Positions 23,645 through 34,892 of a stretch of DNA of 64,000 bases are shown piece by piece. Below the pieces are notes generated by a model. That model saw only the letters and a list, made by a program, of their open reading frames with translations, did no database searches and was not told the DNA's origin. How positions within the stretch are numbered: the stretch's first letter is position 1; each line of letters opens with the position of its first letter. The DNA comes from Coptis chinensis (Eukaryota > Streptophyta > Magnoliopsida > Ranunculales > Ranunculaceae), in assembly GCA_015680905.1 (NCBI GenBank), contig CM027379.1, positions 96,647,001 through 96,711,000 on the forward strand, read 5' to 3'. Made by a program: the position numbers and the translations under genes.

Positions 23645-23760
23645 ATCACACAACATAATAATAACCACACAACATATCACACAACATAATAATAATGACA
23701 CAACATATCAAAATGATCAAATGAACAATTCTAAATCACACAACATAATAATAATCGTTA
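23645..23760. repeat. CACAACATAATAATAA-type short repeats
   Basis: A low-complexity stretch with about five diverged copies of CACACAACATAATAATAA between the convergent 3' ends of the transposase and PMD genes of the Harbinger element. It probably arose by slippage. Confidence 0.7.
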
Positions 23761-25985
23761 TACAACAACCTCCTAGACTATCCTACATACGCCTCCTCTG
23801 CCGTGAACTCCTCCTCGACTGTCCTTGTGCTGAACTCTCCGTCTGTCCATGCTGTGATGAACTCACCCTTGTGCGATCAATCGAGCACTGTAACTCATCA
23901 ATCTGGCGTTGCAAATCGTCATAATCCACATGAGCACGGGAAAGAAGTCTCTCTCTCAACTTCGTGGCGAATACCGAGGAGCATAAAGCCATCATTTACA
24001 CGAATGCTTTGTCTCATATCTCATCGTAGGTCATCCGAAATAATTATTCATTAATAATTTTTGACATTTTCATAATAAACCAAAATAATAAAACAAAACC
24101 AATAAAAATAATTACCAGGAGATAGATGTCCAAGGTGGGGCTCTAAAGCATGCGGCGAGTGGCATCAATAGAAGAAATGGGCTGGTAAATCGTCCGCCAC
24201 TCGGATCGCTCAAACTGAAAACCCAAGGCCACTCGACCGAGGGGATCAGTCTTTGGAACAAATGTGTGCACTGTGTCCATCTTTGAAAGCGTCGGTACCG
24301 TGGACGGTGGCCAATCTGGAATTCACGTCGACACCCAAATTGCTAACCGTATGAATGTTGCAATGCGACCTACGGTTGGGAGCAAATGACCAATAGACAC
24401 CCTGAACCAGTAACGGTAGTACTGCTCATAAGTCTGCAATGTAACTAGGTCAGAAGCCTGTAGCCAAGTCCAATGCACGTTACCACTACTAAAAAAAAAT
24501 GGTTTTATATCGGCTAAAAAGTGATATAAAAGACTTATTATATCGGTTTTTCAATAAACTTCAAACCGATATAAGTACCCCCGATATAACAGATAACCAT
24601 AACCGATATAATAAGTGTCTCTTTCTAGATCGGTTAAACATGAACTGATGTAATAATCTTATGTATTTATAACATAAATTCATTAAAAATTGATATAACT
24701 ATGAGAGAAAACCGATATAAAAAGAGTTATTATATCGGTTTTATATTGTTTGTTATATCGGTTTTGATATTTGTGCATTATATCGGTTTTGTAAAATTGT
24801 TTAATATCGGTTGTTTTGTAACCGAAATAATATTATTATTATTTTTTTTTTAATATTAAAACCAATTGCAGCACCACAAAATAACCTCAATCTCACAATA
24901 TACCAACAACATCCTTGTAGTAAGCTAACAAAATAAGACTTGCATAAGAAAGCTTGCTATAGACAATTTTCCACTGAAAAAGTATGTGTTGCACTTTCAT
25001 GTACAAAAAGTTAAAACAAAACAAAAATCAAAAGTAACACGGGATGCCTCCATGTAAAAGCTTCCTCAATTAGTTCTCTAACTTCCATTCCATGCATGTA
25101 CAAAAAAAAAAAAATTAAAACTAAAAAAACCAAAAAAGTAGCACATGATGTCTCCATGTAAAGCTTCCCCATTAGTTCTCCAATGAAAAATTTACCTACA
25201 CGGCATAAATCAAGCACTTCATCAATACTTTGCAAGAGAAGCCTAACAAAATAATACCAAGCACGTACACCAAGAAATTAAACATGTAACTACTAAACTC
25301 CAAGATAAATCGCCAACCTAACATTGAATATTATTTTACACTATTTCACACATGGCAAATAAGTGTAGTAGTGTAAGTGTAAGTGTTTACTTAAGTGTAA
25401 GTGTAGTAGGAATAGACAAGTCTAACTCTTGTCCTTAATAGGAATACAAATGCGGAGGTAAGCTTGTTTTAGGTCATAAAGGGAATAGGTTTCATGCCAT
25501 CAAGAAAGACAAACATGCATTCATGCTAATTAAGAGCCAAAAGCATAGGAAGTACCTATTCTCCATGGTTGATAAAATCCAAAATGTATTCAACTAACTC
25601 CAAACGAATATCATTAAGCTCCTCGTCTTCGTATGTCGCTACTTCCCCAAGTTCTTTCAACTTAGATTTTTTGTCGACGAGAGGATCTTCCATAAGGTGC
25701 TTCATAAATTTCATTCCATAAGCCAAGCATTCCTTATTCCCTGTTTGTTTAGGGCACTACATAGAGATGAAAAAAGTCACACAGGAGGATTAAACTATGT
25801 GGTATATCATCAACACAACTATTCATTCCTCACCTTCACCAATTCCCAAGTCGGATTTCCTTTAGTTCTTTTTCCCATTTCCATAGCTGCCACTTTCATC
25901 GCGACTTCACACAACGGTATCCATTACGACTTAGTATTTTAAAATGAAGCCTTGAAAAAAAAAACAAACAAGAAAAATGAACTAC

Positions 25986-26681
25986 TCACTCATTCACTAT
26001 GAACTTTACATCCAAATCAATAGCCTTTCGTACCATGGAGTCCAACCAAAACACTACCATTGATGTCATATCAATGACTAACAAAAGCCAATGACCCTAA
26101 AGCCACAAAAGTGGGCCGGATTAAATGACAAGTAAGATTTAATTACATGCAAGTGGTTAAAATTAAATAACTAGTAAGATACATTGAACACACATGAATA
26201 TACAATACATACACACTTACATGGTGGAGTATGGCACAAAAATCAATTGATCCTTTCTCACAACTTTCATTCTCTTTATCAGGTTGCGTTTCATCTCTTC
26301 TCTATCTCCAAAATCATTGAAATGTGAAGGATGGAAGAATCCATATTTTGCTCGAGAACTTTCAAATCGGTCGTAGAGAAACCTAAAAAAATAAGTATAG
26401 TAAATTAAATGGCAATACCACCCAATGTATAAAAGATTCCTCTTGAGACAAATAGTTTACCTTAAGTATGCAGTCATTGAGTTAACCTCAAGCTTCTTCA
26501 TGTTACAAACATCTAACAAATCAGATTTTAAGAAATAATTGAATGCTATCTCTTCTTCAAACACCCCCTTCTCAAGTGGAATACTTATTTGACTTGATTT
26601 CATCATTTTTTCTATAATCTTGCCAAACTTTTGGAGCTGACTTGCCACTTCACCATTAGCTGCAGAAGAATCATCAACCAT
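25986..26681 (-). pseudogene. ULP1-like (C48) protease domain of the CACTA
   Basis: On the minus strand, 26,681 onward reads MVDDSSAANGEVASQLQKFG and ...LLDVCNMKKLEVNSMTAYL. Across short gaps it continues FLYDRFESSRAKYGFFHPSH, VVRKDQLIFVPYSTM and GHWLLLVIDMTSMVVFWLDS, ending FIVNE-stop at 25,986. The GHW (catalytic His) and downstream Asp blocks of ULP1/SENP cysteine proteases are visible. I did not find the catalytic Gln...Cys block, so the domain looks C-terminally truncated or frameshifted. ULP1-like tails are known passengers of plant DNA transposons. Confidence 0.8.
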
Positions 26682-27555
26682 ATCCTACAATCAAGTAAAA
26701 ACGTTAAAGTTAGTTACGATAGTTCTAAAAGCATAACTAATAAAATTTGGAAAATATATTTTACCTTATCACCTACTATCACCCACTTTTTCAGGCCAAG
26801 CCACAAATGAGTTGTGTGCATCTAAAATAGAGGTCAAAACACCACGTCACGGGTATAGGGAGAGGGGAATCGGGGACACAATACCCAATCAATCGACACT
26901 TTTACATTGTGCTCCCTAAAGGAAGATTGTGAATTTTTTCTAATGGTCCCGTCTTCTCATAAACCTTTCCTTTGGCAACAATCTTGTCCTTTGATCCCAA
27001 AGTCAATCTACAATTCTGCATCTATCAAATAATACATACAAGTATTAAATAATAATGTATATGATAGAATGAAACTAATGTTGGATATAATTTCACAATT
27101 TAGCCCATAAAACATACTTGCGGGATACTAAACTCAATATTTGATTTGCCTTGTCCACTTTTGAAGTACCACCATCTTCAAACTACATGTAAGAGATAGT
27201 GAAAGTTAATAAATAAAGACAAAGCAACATTGCATAAATTTCTACTAAACCAAAAAAGCTAACAATAGGGACCATTTCTTGAAGCGACAAGATCGACATA
27301 ACTTAAGTCAGTATCAATGATCTAGTAATCCTTTTTTTGCCGCGTTTAGTTAAAAATACATAAGTTCCTTGTTTCTTATCCAAAACCTTCGCTATTCTAT
27401 TCCTTTTCGGGCAAAACATCCCTCTCGTTGTGGAAGAACACCGTTCATCATCCTACTCATCCAATCCTTGTGTATGGTTTTAGTCACTGTTGCTAAAATC
27501 CTACACTGAACACAGTGTGAGTTCAACAGTGGTAAAACAAATCTTTAGAAGAACC

Positions 27556-28390
27556 ATGAGTTCCCAGTTTGTGAATGTTCAGAACTTCCCACCTCTCCAA
27601 TCCTTACATTCCAACGTACAAGAACAAACACACAACATGGTGGATAGTCACCATATGCAAGGAGTGAATGCAGTAAATCCAGGAGCTCAAACAAGAAATT
27701 GGAACGAGCTGTTCCAGGTCAAAAGGAGGTGCATGTAGAAAACTCTGTAACCATACCTGAGAGTAGCATGTTTAGAAATGAAATAGGGGAAGAAATCACC
27801 CGGTCTTCCGGCTACAAATGGAACAAACCCAAAATGAGAGAGTGGAGCAGTTGATGCAGGAGAGAGAGAGGAATCAGCTGAGAGAGAGGTACCAGCTGAG
27901 GTAGAGGAGCAGTCAGGTTGTAACATTAATGAGGAAGTGGACACGGGGCTTTTGGAGAGAGCAGTTGTCTCAGGTAACAGTGTAGGCTCTATGGCAGTAA
28001 GGGAGGAAGTGCGCCGGATTGAGGTTGTGTCAGAAAAAGAGGAACAAGTTTGAGAGAGAGGAGCTGCTAGGCAGAAACTCTTATGAGGAAGTGGGCATAA
28101 GAAGTTCAGGAAGAGATGTTGTCTCAGGTAGTAGTGCAGAATCGATAGCAGTAAGAGAGCTTGTGATTCGGTCGGAGGTAGTGGCAGAAGCATCAGCAGT
28201 AGAGTATAGTGAGTCTGAGGAAAACAGGGACAGGAGAGGTGAGATAGAGAGGCCAGAAGGAGTTCTCGATACAGTTGCTAGTGCAGTCAATCGGCTAGAG
28301 GCAGAGATTCTGGTCAGCAGTGCTATAGTGGTAACAGGAGAGGAGTCAGAATTTACCTATGGAATGATATCAAAATATTGTGTGTATTGA
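27556..28390 (+). pseudogene. LINE ORF1-like relic with internal repeats
   Basis: Begins MSSQFVNVQNFPPLQSLHSN and reaches GAQTRNWNELFQVKRR before breaking. A downstream frame (28,019-28,390) is rich in Glu, Ser and Val. The NWNELFQ block resembles the start of plant L1 ORF1 proteins, but the match is short. Two diverged copies of a 154-bp unit start at 27,931 and 28,085 (GAGGAAGTGG; later TTGTCTCAGGTA and AGTAAGRGAG). Frame differs between copies, so the ORF is no longer coherent. Confidence 0.4.
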
Positions 28391-28760
28391 AAAAACCGTT
28401 TTTCTTTCACTTTCTATTGTATTGTGAGTTTGAGAGGTATGCTCGGCCTTGTTTCTTAAAAAAAGGAATGAACAAAACTGAACCTCAAACGAATTTCTTG
28501 GACTAGTCAAATTAAACCACAAATTCCACTCCAACAAATCTTGGCTGTCCAAGAGATTTAGAGTGAATGACCCAACGCTATGCGCTTCTGGAGTTTCAAG
28601 AGATTCCGAGTTCACTTAAATTGGAGGAAGGTATATTTATTTGGTTAGTGTGTACTGTTCTTATTGACAAATTTGTGGTCTTTATCAAACTGTTATAATA
28701 ACTACTTCATTTTGTTGCTGCGCTTAGTTTGTTGTCCTAACTGAAATACTTTTTATGTAG

Positions 28761-29128
28761 AAACTAGCACAGCCTACAAAGATCGAACATTGGGCTATTG
28801 TAAATTTCTCGGTTAGCTGTGATGTACAATTGTTATGGAAAGATCTAGTTAAATGCGGAGAACAGAAAGGTATCGTGAGTTTCAGTATTTATATGTGTGC
28901 TAGTCTTGATAGTGTTTTGGTTACTCACAAGTTTGGTGGTTTTGCAGGTTGGTAAAGGATCCTTGTGTGGTAAATGAAGAGAATCCTTGATTAGAACTGA
29001 ATCTCGGATGCTAGGGTGGAAAACATGTTTGAACAAATGAAAGGAAAACTTAAAGAAGCCCCTCGTTTTCTTCTTTGTTTTGTGCGAGGAGAGGAAAAAT
29101 CCATTATTTATGGTAACAAAGTGCTATA
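28761..29128 (+). pseudogene. ARGONAUTE4-like gene fragment (two exons)
   Basis: The acceptor TTTTATGTAG is followed at 28,761 by KLAQPTKIEHWAIVNFSVSC, then DVQLLWKDLVKCGEQKG, and a donor (GTATCG) at 28,870. This matches the AGO4-clade linker before the MID domain (family pattern K.L.PTKIERWAVVNFSARC). After an intron and acceptor (TTTTGCAG at 28,947), ARVENMFEQMKGKLKEAPRF and LLCFV follow at 28,999-29,100. They correspond to the MID segment where AGO4 proteins read RVE.MFEQ...KL...P.FLLC. Stops precede the second block and the PAZ and PIWI domains are missing. It is a captured, intron-bearing genomic fragment, not a working gene. Confidence 0.78.
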
Positions 29129-29523
29129 TAGTGGTAACGAGGAGAACAAGTACTGGGGAGCAATGAGGTGGTTACGGGGGATCAATTGAGGCCGGATCGA
29201 GCACCTTGGGGCTGTGATAGTACGAGGAGCAAAGACGGAGTGGTGGATTTAAACATGATGAAACATGTTTAAAAATCGGTTTAGTTTCTTGGTTTAGTTT
29301 TACATCTATATTTACTGGTTTAGTTTTACATTTTTATCAATGCCATTTCTAAATACCTTGTCAGATTTAAACATGATGAAACATGCTTTGAAGTTTGAAC
29401 TATCTATCCCTTCTTAGATTTGCATGTAGATATGCATAAAGTGTATCTGAATGTGTATAAATTCCAAATTTTCAGCCTCTAGTATTGATAGTTTGATCCT
29501 AATTTTCGAAAACAACCTACTTT

Positions 29524-29747
29524 GTTATGCTTTCTCCACTTGATTCACTAAAGCCTAAGGAGAGCACGGTGATCGACATTGCAGTCACGAGGTATGGGCT
29601 TGACGGCAAAGGTGATAGAACGCGTTGGGAGAGATAGCTGGTAACCTTAATATCTCTAGAGAGATGGTTAGGAAGCATGAAGTGAAAGCACTAATGAAGC
29701 TCAAGCACCCAACCGGAGTCGACTATCTTCGCAGATATATCCTCTAA
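29524..29747 (+). pseudogene. Plastid sigma-factor (SIG5-like) region 4 fragment
   Basis: Reads LSPLDSLKPKESTVIDIAV, then [15 protein letters not shown]. After a 1-base loss it continues [37 protein letters not shown] and a stop. The conserved RYGLDG, the helix-turn-helix [13 protein letters not shown] and the C-terminal DYLRRYI are those of sigma-70 region 4 in nuclear-encoded plastid sigma factors, closest in my memory to SIG5. Only the last exon is present, with the frameshift near 29,635. It is a captured fragment inside the CACTA. Confidence 0.75.
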
Positions 29748-29757
29748 ACTAAGAACT

Positions 29758-31048
29758 TTGATGTTTCGCGACTTGGAGTCACTCTTGAAAGTCTCGTGTA
29801 TGGTTCCCTCATCTGCCATTTTTTTTTTCATTCCACTGCAGAGGAGGAAGAGGAAGAAGATAGCTGGTCGAACAACTGAATATCCGGACTCAATCGCTTG
29901 CTTAGGTCTTATACCGGCAAAGGAAGGAGGGTGTTCACGAAACTAGGTTACCACGGAAAAGGTTTGCCATAACCACTTCACCATACTTCCATAAGTTTGA
30001 TCATCACGCGGCTTGCGGCAAAGGGATTTGGACTCTACTTCCCTTCTGTATCTATGTCGATCTCGAGATGTATGAGCAGCAGGATGCGCTTCATTTTACT
30101 TCATAAACTAGCTCTACCATTGCTTCCTCCGCTACTATACTACTTGTTGGGTTCTCGACCCGAATCGGGTAAACAACTCCGCACAATCCGGCATTTGGAT
30201 CAACCACCCCTATGTCTTTTGCGGAATTAGGGTTTCTGACTTAGATCGAAAGGTAAGTAAAGTCAGTAACCGCCCAATCCATGGATCGTATGTCGGATCT
30301 CGATCAAAAAAAAGGGCCTATTATGGCCACCCCGCTCTATAGTCGTTCATGAAATGTTAAAACACATTATAGCCCTTGTAGCTTTTTGCTCGTGGTCGTA
30401 TCGATTTCTTCCCTTATATCTCGGACTTGTTTATGAAGCATGCGAGTCATGAAATTTCATCCACGGGGGTTTCCATTTGTTTCTTTTTAAAAGCCTCTTT
30501 AGGATTATGGGTAGGAGTCGATCAAAGATCTACTCCGCTAATCCACATACTAGCGTCCCCACCGGATGTTCAAGACAAGGTGATTACTAAAGAATGTCCC
30601 GTCGGCCCAAATCAGCTTCATCACTAGTTGCAATAATGAATGCTAATGGCCTACAATAAAGCATTTTATCATGATAAAATGGTTTTTCCTACTTAGTGAG
30701 CATTTACCTGTAAGAACTTAATTTCTTTAGGCTCCTACACACAAGCGAGTGTAAACTCGCGATCTGCTGAGCTAAGATCGGTCTATTATTAAAGAGTTTT
30801 GTTTCCTGCAGCTACACCCCCCTTCCTACAACTATATATCTGTAGGCCCAGCTAACAGAGGCACTGACTTTCTTACCGAAAGAAGGATTTCAAAAGAGTA
30901 CCGCTTCCTGCTGCATATAAGTGATCTATAACTGTATAACATAGTTCCATTAACTATATATAAGATATCTTATACCATTCTGAGAACAGGGAGAGGTTGT
31001 CAGGGGAGCTTATGGAAGAGCATGTTAATGTCTTAGTGCCTTATCTTT
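29758..31048. other. Unassigned, possibly organelle-derived block
   Basis: This stretch is richer in GC and in CGG/GAAAG/CCCC runs than its neighbours. Its style (for example CTTACCGAAAGAAGG, GCGAGTGTAAACTCGCG) recalls plant mitochondrial intergenic DNA. No mitochondrial gene is recognisable, so a nuclear insertion of mitochondrial DNA is only a suspicion. GAGTGTAAACTCGC-like palindromes near 30,750 could form a short hairpin. Confidence 0.25.
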
Positions 31049-31128
31049 AAAAAAAAAAAAAAAAAAAAGAGCTAAGGTTTGGCAAACTATACGCGACCTC
31101 TTGAGATGCCGCTACTATTGGATGCAAC

Positions 31129-32748
31129 ATTTTTGAATGGTGGGAGTTATTTGTCTCTTTTCCTTCACAATATGTTCTAAAACTCTCACCCTTTCACGAG
31201 ATTCATGTAATTGGGCCAACAACTCCAGATTATACTTCTTTGTTCCTCGTTTTGGTATTTTGAAATAGGCCATTGGCGTGACATGCTTCCCTTTAGCCTC
31301 TAACTTCGCCCACGGTGCTCCGGGGTACCCAAAGCCATAGCAAGAACATCATTGCTTCCCTCAGTCACTACAATCCCCTCATCTACTTGCTTTTTCAGAT
31401 CATCCTACAATAATAATGAAACCCGGTGAATCAGGAGCCATATGTATACAGGTGATATAAAAATAGCTTGATGTATGGGCATGCAAGGCAGTCTTCCCTA
31501 CTGCCCGCAAATTAAGAGCAATCGATGGAAACCACCTCTTGCTCAAACCATAAAATTAACACCGATGGAACAGGTTGGGAAGAATTCGGACACCGCAAGC
31601 TATAGTTAAAGGCGTTTGATACGTCCACAACCTTGGGAAATCTTACAAAAGTCCAAAACAGTTGACAATGGAAACTTACAATTTTTCCTATTACTTCCCT
31701 TGTGGCGTCATTTGAATATTCGCCCGTTTTTTGTTTTTGACGAGCCAATTTCCATTTGACACTCCTATCTTCATGATCAACAAAAATGCCTGTCTCTATG
31801 GATTTTTTTTTCTACACATGAACCATAACAACACAATTAGACATCTAAGTTAGTTTAGTTTGAACGTAAGAAACTACTTAAAATAGTATTTACTAAATGT
31901 ACTTACAATATCTTCTTCAAGACCCACATAGCTTTGATCGCTTTCGGTCGGTGTGTATACACATTATTGGATTGCCTTTCAGATTGTAGCAAGTTTAACT
32001 CCTTAAAAATTCCAAAGAAGAAAAGACATTAACATATGTATATATATCTAAAATACATTAACAGACAAAAGAAGTAGATATATACCTGGAACTCCGGGGT
32101 CAACCTTGATTGCACAAATGCAGTCCAAACCATTATGTCAAGATATTTATACTTTGTAGGTGGCGCCACAAGTAGTTCGAGATCATCTTTGAATGGAAGT
32201 ATGTACTTAGTAGTCAGAGTTGTCTTAAATGTCCTCCACTTGAGGCCAATATCAGATATAACTTGACCCCTCGTATTTGGATCCAACACAAATCTCGTCT
32301 ATATCAAATGAATTAAATGGTAAGCCCGCAGAAAATTCATTCTAAAATATATAAATAACAGGCCGGAAAGCGCATATTTCTTTACCTGCATTGTAGCCCA
32401 TAAATCTTTTTCCAATTGCCCTCCCCAAAAATCTTTTAGTTTGCGCCAATCACTAAACGCGTTAAGTGGGACCATTACTCTTGCCAAAGCCCCTTCATAA
32501 CCAGCTATCTTCCTGCGTACTGCTCGTGGTGTAGGCCTACCTTTTTGATCATACTCAACAGTAATTACCTTTCCATCCCAATTCTTGGTCATCTCAAGCA
32601 TTACAGTTGTCCCCCTACTAGCTTTCCTTTTTTTCTGAATGTGGGGTTGATCAACATTACTTCTGTTGTCCTGTGATTCACCATTCCTTTCTGGATCCAT
32701 TACTATGCTATGAAAAAAACCATACATATCAATAAATATATTGTGCAT
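31129..32748 (-). pseudogene. CACTA TNPA/ptta-like second protein
   Basis: Minus-strand exons read QKGRPTPRAVRRKIAGYEGA, LNAFSDWRKLKDFWGGQLEK (32.7-32.4 kb), DPNTRGQVISDIGLKWRTFK (about 32.25 kb), KTGEYSNDATREVIGKIVS (about 31.7 kb) and EGSNDVLAMALG...KHVTPMAYFKIPKRGTKKY (31.4-31.15 kb). This order (WR.FK module, NDATREV, then DVL..ALG) is that of plant En/Spm 'ptta' transposase-associated proteins. It would have continued into the ULP1-like domain at 26.7 kb but is cut by the mosaic insert. Some gaps are introns and some contain frameshifts. Confidence 0.8.
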
Positions 32749-33194
32749 GGCCTAGAATGGGTAAGTTCAACATGATACATACGAACAATGCGAGCATCAC
32801 AGTATGAATAAACATAGTACAACAATGCAATGCAGAGCATACACAGTATGAATAAACATAGTACAACAATGCTTTGCAGAAATATATAGGAACAAAAGAC
32901 ACTTACACAAAAATCGCAATTACCATACATAGTCGCGATTACATGTCTTTGGCATCAATTTTCAAAACAAACAAAAAAAAAAAAGATCATAAGACAAAAA
33001 CAGAATTTAAAGCTTGGTAGCACCATGCAAAAGATCTATCATTTAAATATCATTGTCGGTCAAATCCCTCAACATCTTCACGTGTGTACATTTTCTCAGA
33101 TTCATTTACAGCATCCAAAGGTTCATCATAATGCACTACTTCAGGACGGGTATGATCTTCAATGCCAGCATCAAAGAGGTCTTCTTCATTGTCA

Positions 33195-33500
33195 TCAGCA
33201 TGATAGGTTCTTTGAGGAGCTGCTAGAGCAATGGACCATTTCGATTATTTGGATCGGTACATAGAAGACTTTCTTTGCTTGGGAGGCTAAAATGAAAGAA
33301 TCGGATTTATAGCCAATTCTAGAAAGATCAACTATGGTGAAACCCAACTCATCAACCTTAAAGCCATTCTTGTTGTCAACCCAATCACACTTGAACACTG
33401 GGATTTTGAAATGACCATAATCAATCAACCATATTTCCTCAATAACACCATAGTATCTCGCCTTGAAAAACGGGATTTTTATCCTTTGCACTAGAGACAT
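33195..33500 (-). pseudogene. DUF4216 domain of CACTA transposase
   Basis: The minus strand reads VQRIKIPFFKARYYGVIEEI, VFKCDWVDNKNGFKVDELGF and ILASQAKKVFYVP. This is the DUF4216 pattern (YYG.i..I.eL.Y......fkC.W.D......d..g...v) found C-terminal to Tnp2 in plant CACTA transposases. It follows the DUF4218 fragment in the expected order. Confidence 0.82.
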
Positions 33501-33965
33501 GCATTCAAAGTGGCCACTAGACTAACACCACTATCGACCGACCGTGAAGCATCACGATCCTTTGTGGTAAAATGACAGCCATTAATTGTGTAACCATGAT
33601 ATTTCATTACATGTATCACGGGGACCTTGTGATACCCATCTCAAGATTTCGAGATTTTGTTACGAGAGAGCGCCCGATCTTCAAAAACCTGTCCTTAAAA
33701 ATGTTAGCTACATTTATTAAATAGACACAAAACATGTTTTTCTTGTTGACAATTGTTACCTCGTTTTGAGCCAAGAACTAAAAGAACGATTATGTTCATC
33801 TTGTAACCATTTTCGAACTTTGGATTTGTCGGGGAAATGTTTTCTTTAGGTGGTTCATGTGTCTCCTAATAATTTTCCATAATGAACCGCATGGTTAGCT
33901 CTAAAATTTCCATAAAGAATTAGAGTAAAAGCGTAAAATTTGTAAGTCAAATAGTTAAAGTATAA

Positions 33966-34700
33966 TTACTCAATATATGGCTGAACAACACTTGTATTGT
34001 GCAATACATAGCAATGTGCTTGCTCCAAGGACTTAACATCAGCTGCAATAAAATCACCTCCTGGAGGATTCTTTCCAGTCACAATTTCAGATAGTGTGTT
34101 ATTTTCAATGGGAGAAATTCCAACTGCATCCAATCCAGAGAAGAACTCACTACAAAACTCAACCGCTTCCTCGGCAATATAACATTCGCCATGCAACCTT
34201 ACGGACGATAGCGATTTCTTACTTGACCTTTTAACACCGACATATACCTAAAACACGAAACCACTCTTTACTTTAAATAATTTATATTAGTAATAATATT
34301 AGAAGAATATTTAATGTTCTTAATACCTCTCAAATCCATACATCCATCGAAGCAAGCGGGACCACAAAATTTGGACTTCTCGAACAAGATGGACGGTTAA
34401 ATGAACCATAACATCAAAGAATGATTGGGAAATATTTTTCTAGCAAACACAAGGTGACCACAGATTCTTCTGAACTTCAAGCAATCTAAGAACATCTACT
34501 ACCTTCGCATAATTCATGGAAAAATGAGCAGAATTTGATAAGTACAATCCTCACATGTTTTGGTAACACCGATCGTATAGCCACAGGAAGTAATTTTGCA
34601 TCAACACATGACAATCATGAGATTTCATACCCCCAACTTCAAGTCTTGCATAGAAACCAATGCTCTAAAATTGATGAGTATCCATCCGGAACTTTTAACT
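33966..34700 (-). pseudogene. DUF4218 domain of CACTA transposase
   Basis: On the minus strand from about 34,640 it reads MKSHDCHVLMQNYFLWLYDR, then a stop-ridden stretch with KVVDVLRLLEVQKN and SFFDVMVHLTVHLV, then CYIAEEAVEFCSEFF. These are DUF4218 signatures (hDCHv.mq..lp; PPsFFDiMvHL.vHLv; aE.AveFC). Premature stops show decay. Confidence 0.8.
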
Positions 34701-34892
34701 TATGCAATGTTTCACACACACTAAATTTCTCTTCTTTGGATAATGAGTAACAAATTTGGTGGTAAGCACGGCTTTCTTTTCACTTACATCGGTACCAATT
34801 CATCCCTTAAACCCATCTCCCGCAAATCAAGGCGACTATTCAGTCCATCCTTTGTTTTGCCCGGAATATTCAGCAAAGGTTCAATAAGACTC

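Larger units (their letters stand above)
27400..31068 (+). mobile_element. Mosaic insert in the CACTA, ending in poly-A
   Basis: Between the TNPA-like part (ending about 31,130 on the minus strand) and the ULP1-like tail (26.7 kb) lies about 3.6 kb of unrelated + oriented DNA, closed by a run of 20 A at about 31,049-31,068. Its left part (27,556) encodes a protein ending in NWNELFQ, reminiscent of plant LINE ORF1 N-termini. The middle holds AGO4-like and sigma-factor-like fragments, and the right part is of unknown, organelle-like composition. The poly-A suggests retrotransposition, but the intron-bearing fragments argue for a composite history. The left boundary is uncertain. Confidence 0.45.

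Noticed and set aside
23645..23760. Possible CRISPR-like or satellite array
   Set aside because: Units are short, diverged and without unique spacers in a plant genome; simple low-complexity repeat.
30740..30790. Possible tRNA around the GAGTGTAAACTCGC palindrome
   Set aside because: No cloverleaf with acceptor stem, anticodon and T-loop could be drawn.
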